NCBI GenBank assembly: GCA_025094145.1
Contig: JALLLS010000025.1
Location: forward strand, 124,001-188,000
Length of the DNA stretch: 64,000 bases
From: Spinellus fusiger
Lineage: Eukaryota > Mucoromycota > Mucoromycetes > Mucorales > Phycomycetaceae
Direction: 5' to 3'
The position numbers and the translations under genes were made by a program. Under the pieces are notes generated by a model. It was not told the origin of the DNA. It worked only from the letters and a program-made list of their open reading frames with translations, and did not search any database. Shown here piece by piece: positions 60,927 through 64,000 of the stretch (the first letter of the stretch is position 1; the number at the start of each line of letters is the position of its first letter).

Positions 60927-62342
60927 TTAGATACAGCGTAAAGTGACTTTATCAAGATGGCTCCATTGTGTTTTCATTAACTGATCCCAATTCTCTTGAC
61001 TGCTCACTACGACACCCGCACTTGGGATAGACCCATCGAGTGTAGGTGTTGTAGAAAAAGAAGAGGCCGAGGAGGAAGCAGTGGAAGCAGTGGAAGAGGC
61101 TGTAGGATGGAACAAGACAAGGGGATCTTTGCCAAATTGAATAGACCCCATTGTAGGGTCTGCTAGTTTTTGTGCAATGCGCTGATGAAGTTCTGAAAAG
61201 TCAATGGACCGTGCTACTTGAATGACAATAATGTTATCAGCATCATAGACGACTTTAATTTTGATCAATTGCAAAGTGGGAGAGGCGAGGGTGCTCTGGG
61301 AGGGACTGGGAGTTGGAGTGGGGGTGGGGGTAGTAGCTGTGGTGGTTCGGCTGCTGCTGGAGCTCAGACTGGTGCAGGTGCATGAACTGCTGGTGCTTGA
61401 GCTGCTGGCCATACTAATACTCAGGGCAACCGAGTTGGGCAATGGAACGGCCGGCGTACGTGTTGTCCAGGGCATCATCATTGTTGCTGCATGGGAACAG
61501 AACGAAGACAGAGAGGAAGAGGAAGAGGCAGAAGGCAAAGGAGCACGGATGGAGGGACAGCGAAGTCTCTTCCATCTTGAAGGTTGGCTAGGGTGGAAGG
61601 TGTGGCCATGCATTTGGCTCTGAATGCGACTCTTGTCCAAGCCAGAGGGTTGAGGCCGCATTTCCCCTGCTACCAATGCCTCACTGGCCTGTCTGAGGTT
61701 AGGTTGGGACATTGATTTTGGAAGAACAGCAGAGGATGAGCGGTGATGGGCCACAGAATGTGATCGTGCTCGACGGGATTTTGAAGGTGTCTTGACCTTT
61801 TGCTGGTCACGCCATAATTGATCCTCAGTGTCGGCTTTCTGGAGTCCAAAGAACTCAAGGACCAACAAAGATTGGGTGATGTTAGCAGGAAGTCTAAACA
61901 AGGCATGGACAAATCGATTGAGTTCTGCCCGTCGCTGAATGTGAATCTGTTTGTTGGGTAGTATCTGGAGACGAGATCTGACTTTGGGTAATTCTAAAAG
62001 ATCATGATTGGCTTTGTGCTTTTCACTGCGACCAATGCTGCCTAGGGGTAGACGTCCACAAGAGAAGGTGTCGTGAAGACGCTGTGAGAATTGGGTGAAG
62101 TCTTCATAGCGACGTGCAATAGTGTACGTTCGGCGAGTCAATATTTTAGGTCCCAGGCGTGAAGTGACTTGGACATTCAGCTGCTGGGGATCTACGTCGA
62201 TTAGAAACCATATTTTCTGATCTGTGCGCCTTTCAAAGCTTATAATTCTAGCCTGTTGAATAGGCGGTGCTAGTTTTACACCTGGACAGGACTGTTTGGT
62301 CCTAGAATTAGAGGGTCTGGGGTGCAAGAGATGTGGTGGCAT
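60927..62342 (-). CDS. PX-PB1 domain protein (Bem1-like C-terminal architecture)
   Basis: A single exon of 471 residues. A PX phosphoinositide-binding domain spans about 31-168, with the ARRYEDFTQFSQRL core and LELPKVRSRL; a long low-complexity Ser/Thr/Pro linker follows. The C-terminal PB1 domain is about 360-471 (LIKIKVVYDADNIIVIQVAR, with the Lys typical of basic PB1 domains; FGKDPLVLFHP; ending HLDKVTLRCI). PX followed by PB1 is the arrangement of Bem1/Scd2 and NADPH-oxidase regulators, which bind the OPCA motif of Cdc24-type partners. The two SH3 domains of Bem1 are not encoded here or in the upstream 1.6 kb. An intron-like acceptor CTACAG lies just before the ATG, so a 5' exon is possible. 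Confidence 0.87.
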   Translation of the reverse strand: MPPHLLHPRPSNSRTKQSCPGVKLAPPIQQARIISFERRTDQKIWFLIDVDPQQLNVQVTSRLGPKILTRRTYTIARRYEDFTQFSQRLHDTFSCGRLPLGSIGRSEKHKANHDLLELPKVRSRLQILPNKQIHIQRRAELNRFVHALFRLPANITQSLLVLEFFGLQKADTEDQLWRDQQKVKTPSKSRRARSHSVAHHRSSSAVLPKSMSQPNLRQASEALVAGEMRPQPSGLDKSRIQSQMHGHTFHPSQPSRWKRLRCPSIRAPLPSASSSSSLSSFCSHAATMMMPWTTRTPAVPLPNSVALSISMASSSSTSSSCTCTSLSSSSSRTTTATTPTPTPTPSPSQSTLASPTLQLIKIKVVYDADNIIVIQVARSIDFSELHQRIAQKLADPTMGSIQFGKDPLVLFHPTASSTASTASSSASSFSTTPTLDGSIPSAGVVVSSQENWDQLMKTQWSHLDKVTLRCI

Positions 62343-64000
62343 TTTAAATTGATCAGTGGCTGTAGAGTAAAAAAAAAAAGAAGTAAAAGTAAACTATTGA
62401 ATGGTCTCTTTATATATTTGCTTGTCATGGAAATCAAATATGGCGATGGCATTATTAATTTTCTTTTATTTTCGATTATGAGGGGGTGAGTACATTTGTA
62501 GGGTATGGGTAGTAAAAGGAAAAGCAAGGGGGCTTCTTGTAGGGGCTGATCAAAAGAGGATGTCTGTAACAAACTCAGTACAGTCATTGCACCAGCAAAT
62601 AACAGCATTCCAGTCCTATCACTGGATTTATCAAGGCCACTGAAGTGCCTCAAATAGTACTATGAAGATTCGATTGTGACTAGACAGGTGCCAAGCATGG
62701 TGTAAAGTGAGGCAAGATTTCTAGGGAGACGTGATTCCATTCTTCTGTTCTGTGGCTTTGTCTCTCCGTAATTATCTTCAGTCAACATTTTGTGCGATGT
62801 CATGTCTACCATGCGGCTTGCTGCTGAACTAAATTAGAAAATCATACATGGGCATAGAATAGGTAGTAAGAGAATGAAAATACTTCCACACTTTATAGGA
62901 GGGCCTGGGTATTGGGAAGTGTTCTATTCAAAGAATAATAAAGAAGATACTGCCAAAAAGACACCCAAAGACACTCAGAAAAGACTCAAAGACAGTGGCT
63001 CCCAATAGCATAGGCAGGGTTGGTATCTATCTTTGTTTGTTCCAACCCCACCTGCCCTTATTCTCCCGGAACACTTGGTGGACTTTCCCGGCGATGATGG
63101 GGCAAGCAGGATGATGTGTCATACAGATCCTATTCATAGGTGAATTTGATTTTACCCTTGTCAGTGTTGAGCCTCCTCTTAGGTTACTTTATTGTAGGTT
63201 GGCAGACTCTTTTCCTATGTGGACAAGGGGGGGGAGGGGGACAAAGATGAAATCGAATGAAATCAAAATCAAATCAAAATCAAATCAAAATCAAATCAAA
63301 ATCAAATCAAAATCAAATCAAAATCAAATGTGTGTACAGTAAAATAGTCAGTGTGCCTAAAAGTGTTATTATTGTTTTATTAATCATGTCTCATAGGTTT
63401 ACTAAGACAATAGCGAAGAATGCTATGAACGTGGTTCTTATTCGCTGGTCTGGAATTATTCTCACTTTTGATACCCCTTCTTTCTCTCCACCTTTTTGTT
63501 TTCTCCCCTTTCTTTCGAATAGGCTCCAGGTACTCTCGAATAGCATTGGAGAAGCCATAGTGATGCTAGTGTGGGAAGGGTCGGATAGTGTGGGTGCGAT
63601 AGGCAAGGCAGGTACACCAGGTACGATGAGCACGAAGGGTGGGACCAATACGGAAAAGGTGTTGTCGTATGCTCAATGGTGTTGAATGATGCCACTAGTA
63701 CTAATCCTGCCTATCATATACGCTGCTTATAGTGTCACTAGTGCTACTAACAATCACAGCAATGAAGAGAGAACAATGTCATGGCGTGGCTCAATCAACA
63801 AAAGATCAAATTACTATCATTTATTAAGGGGATATGAACCCTTTTAACAAAATGAAGCACTCTATATGTATGTGTTTTATGAATGCTAAACAGGCGACTC
63901 TCCTATCTTTCAAAAAAAAAAAGGTAAAAGAAAGAATACTCATAAAAATATAGCCTACACACCAGGAGATTTTTCTGGTCTTTAAGCGGTGATACCTCCT
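62343..64000. other. 5' flank of the PX-PB1 gene and window end
   Basis: No gene that I can support. Contains an 11-bp tandem repeat at 63245-63330 and a plus-strand open frame to 63685 (ending IGEAIVMLVWEGSDSVGAI) with no assigned family. An A-rich run lies near 63911. Confidence 0.45.
63245..63330. repeat. 11-bp tandem repeat (AAATCAAAATC)
   Basis: About seven copies head to tail. The Lys/Ser/Asn/Gln-rich reading frame across it is an artefact. Confidence 0.9.

Noticed and set aside
63245..63330. Lys/Ser/Asn/Gln-rich reading frame
   Set aside because: It is the translation of an 11-bp microsatellite-like repeat.
63517..63685. Nucleoside diphosphate kinase-like MLVWEG motif
   Set aside because: The rest of the kinase, including the catalytic-histidine region, is absent and the spacing is wrong.

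Overview
The window looks like nuclear DNA of an early-diverging fungus, most likely Mucoromycota. The grounds are intron-rich genes with short GT-AG introns (about 40-120 bp), AT-rich spacers, fungal orthologues such as tricalbin, Mcl1/Ctf4, a Cbf1-like bHLH factor and a short fungal tropomyosin, and many Tc1/IS630-type transposons. I cannot name the species. Exon structures were worked out by hand from splice sites, reading phase and family motifs.

Layout. Positions 1.4-15.7 kb form a gene-dense block: a Sec14-RhoGAP protein, a tricalbin-type lipid-transfer/tether protein, Pol III subunit RPC8, cytosolic-type alanyl-tRNA synthetase (opposite strand) and an unrecognised Ser/Thr-rich protein. 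Positions 15.7-45.3 kb are AT-rich and transposon-dominated. This part holds decayed Tc1/mariner and IS630-type elements, a duplicated secreted double-psi beta-barrel gene (about 0.8 kb, copies 8.2 kb apart) whose adjoining dead transposon lies in opposite orientation in the two copies, one full-length two-ORF non-LTR retrotransposon (LINE), a Tc1 element next to its 5' end, and a second 5'-truncated LINE copy with a 17-bp target-site duplication. Positions 46-56.5 kb return to single-copy genes: an MFS sugar transporter with an apparent 5-nt microexon, an almost intact IS630-type element just upstream of Mcl1/Ctf4, then Mcl1/Ctf4, a Cbf1-like bHLH factor and tropomyosin, the last two divergently transcribed. 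Positions 56.5-64 kb are mostly non-coding with microsatellites, apart from a PX-PB1 protein on the minus strand.

The host genes are unrelated housekeeping functions (membrane contact sites, Rho signalling, Pol III transcription, tRNA charging, replication, actin, sugar uptake, polarity) and form no operon-like pathway. The most unusual content is in the mobile elements: a long insertion in the LINE reverse transcriptase between motifs B and C, a conserved 43-nt LINE 3' block, an apparent gene-conversion tract between two old Tc1 relics, nonsense changes concentrated at Trp codons, and the duplicated gene with a flipped dead transposon.
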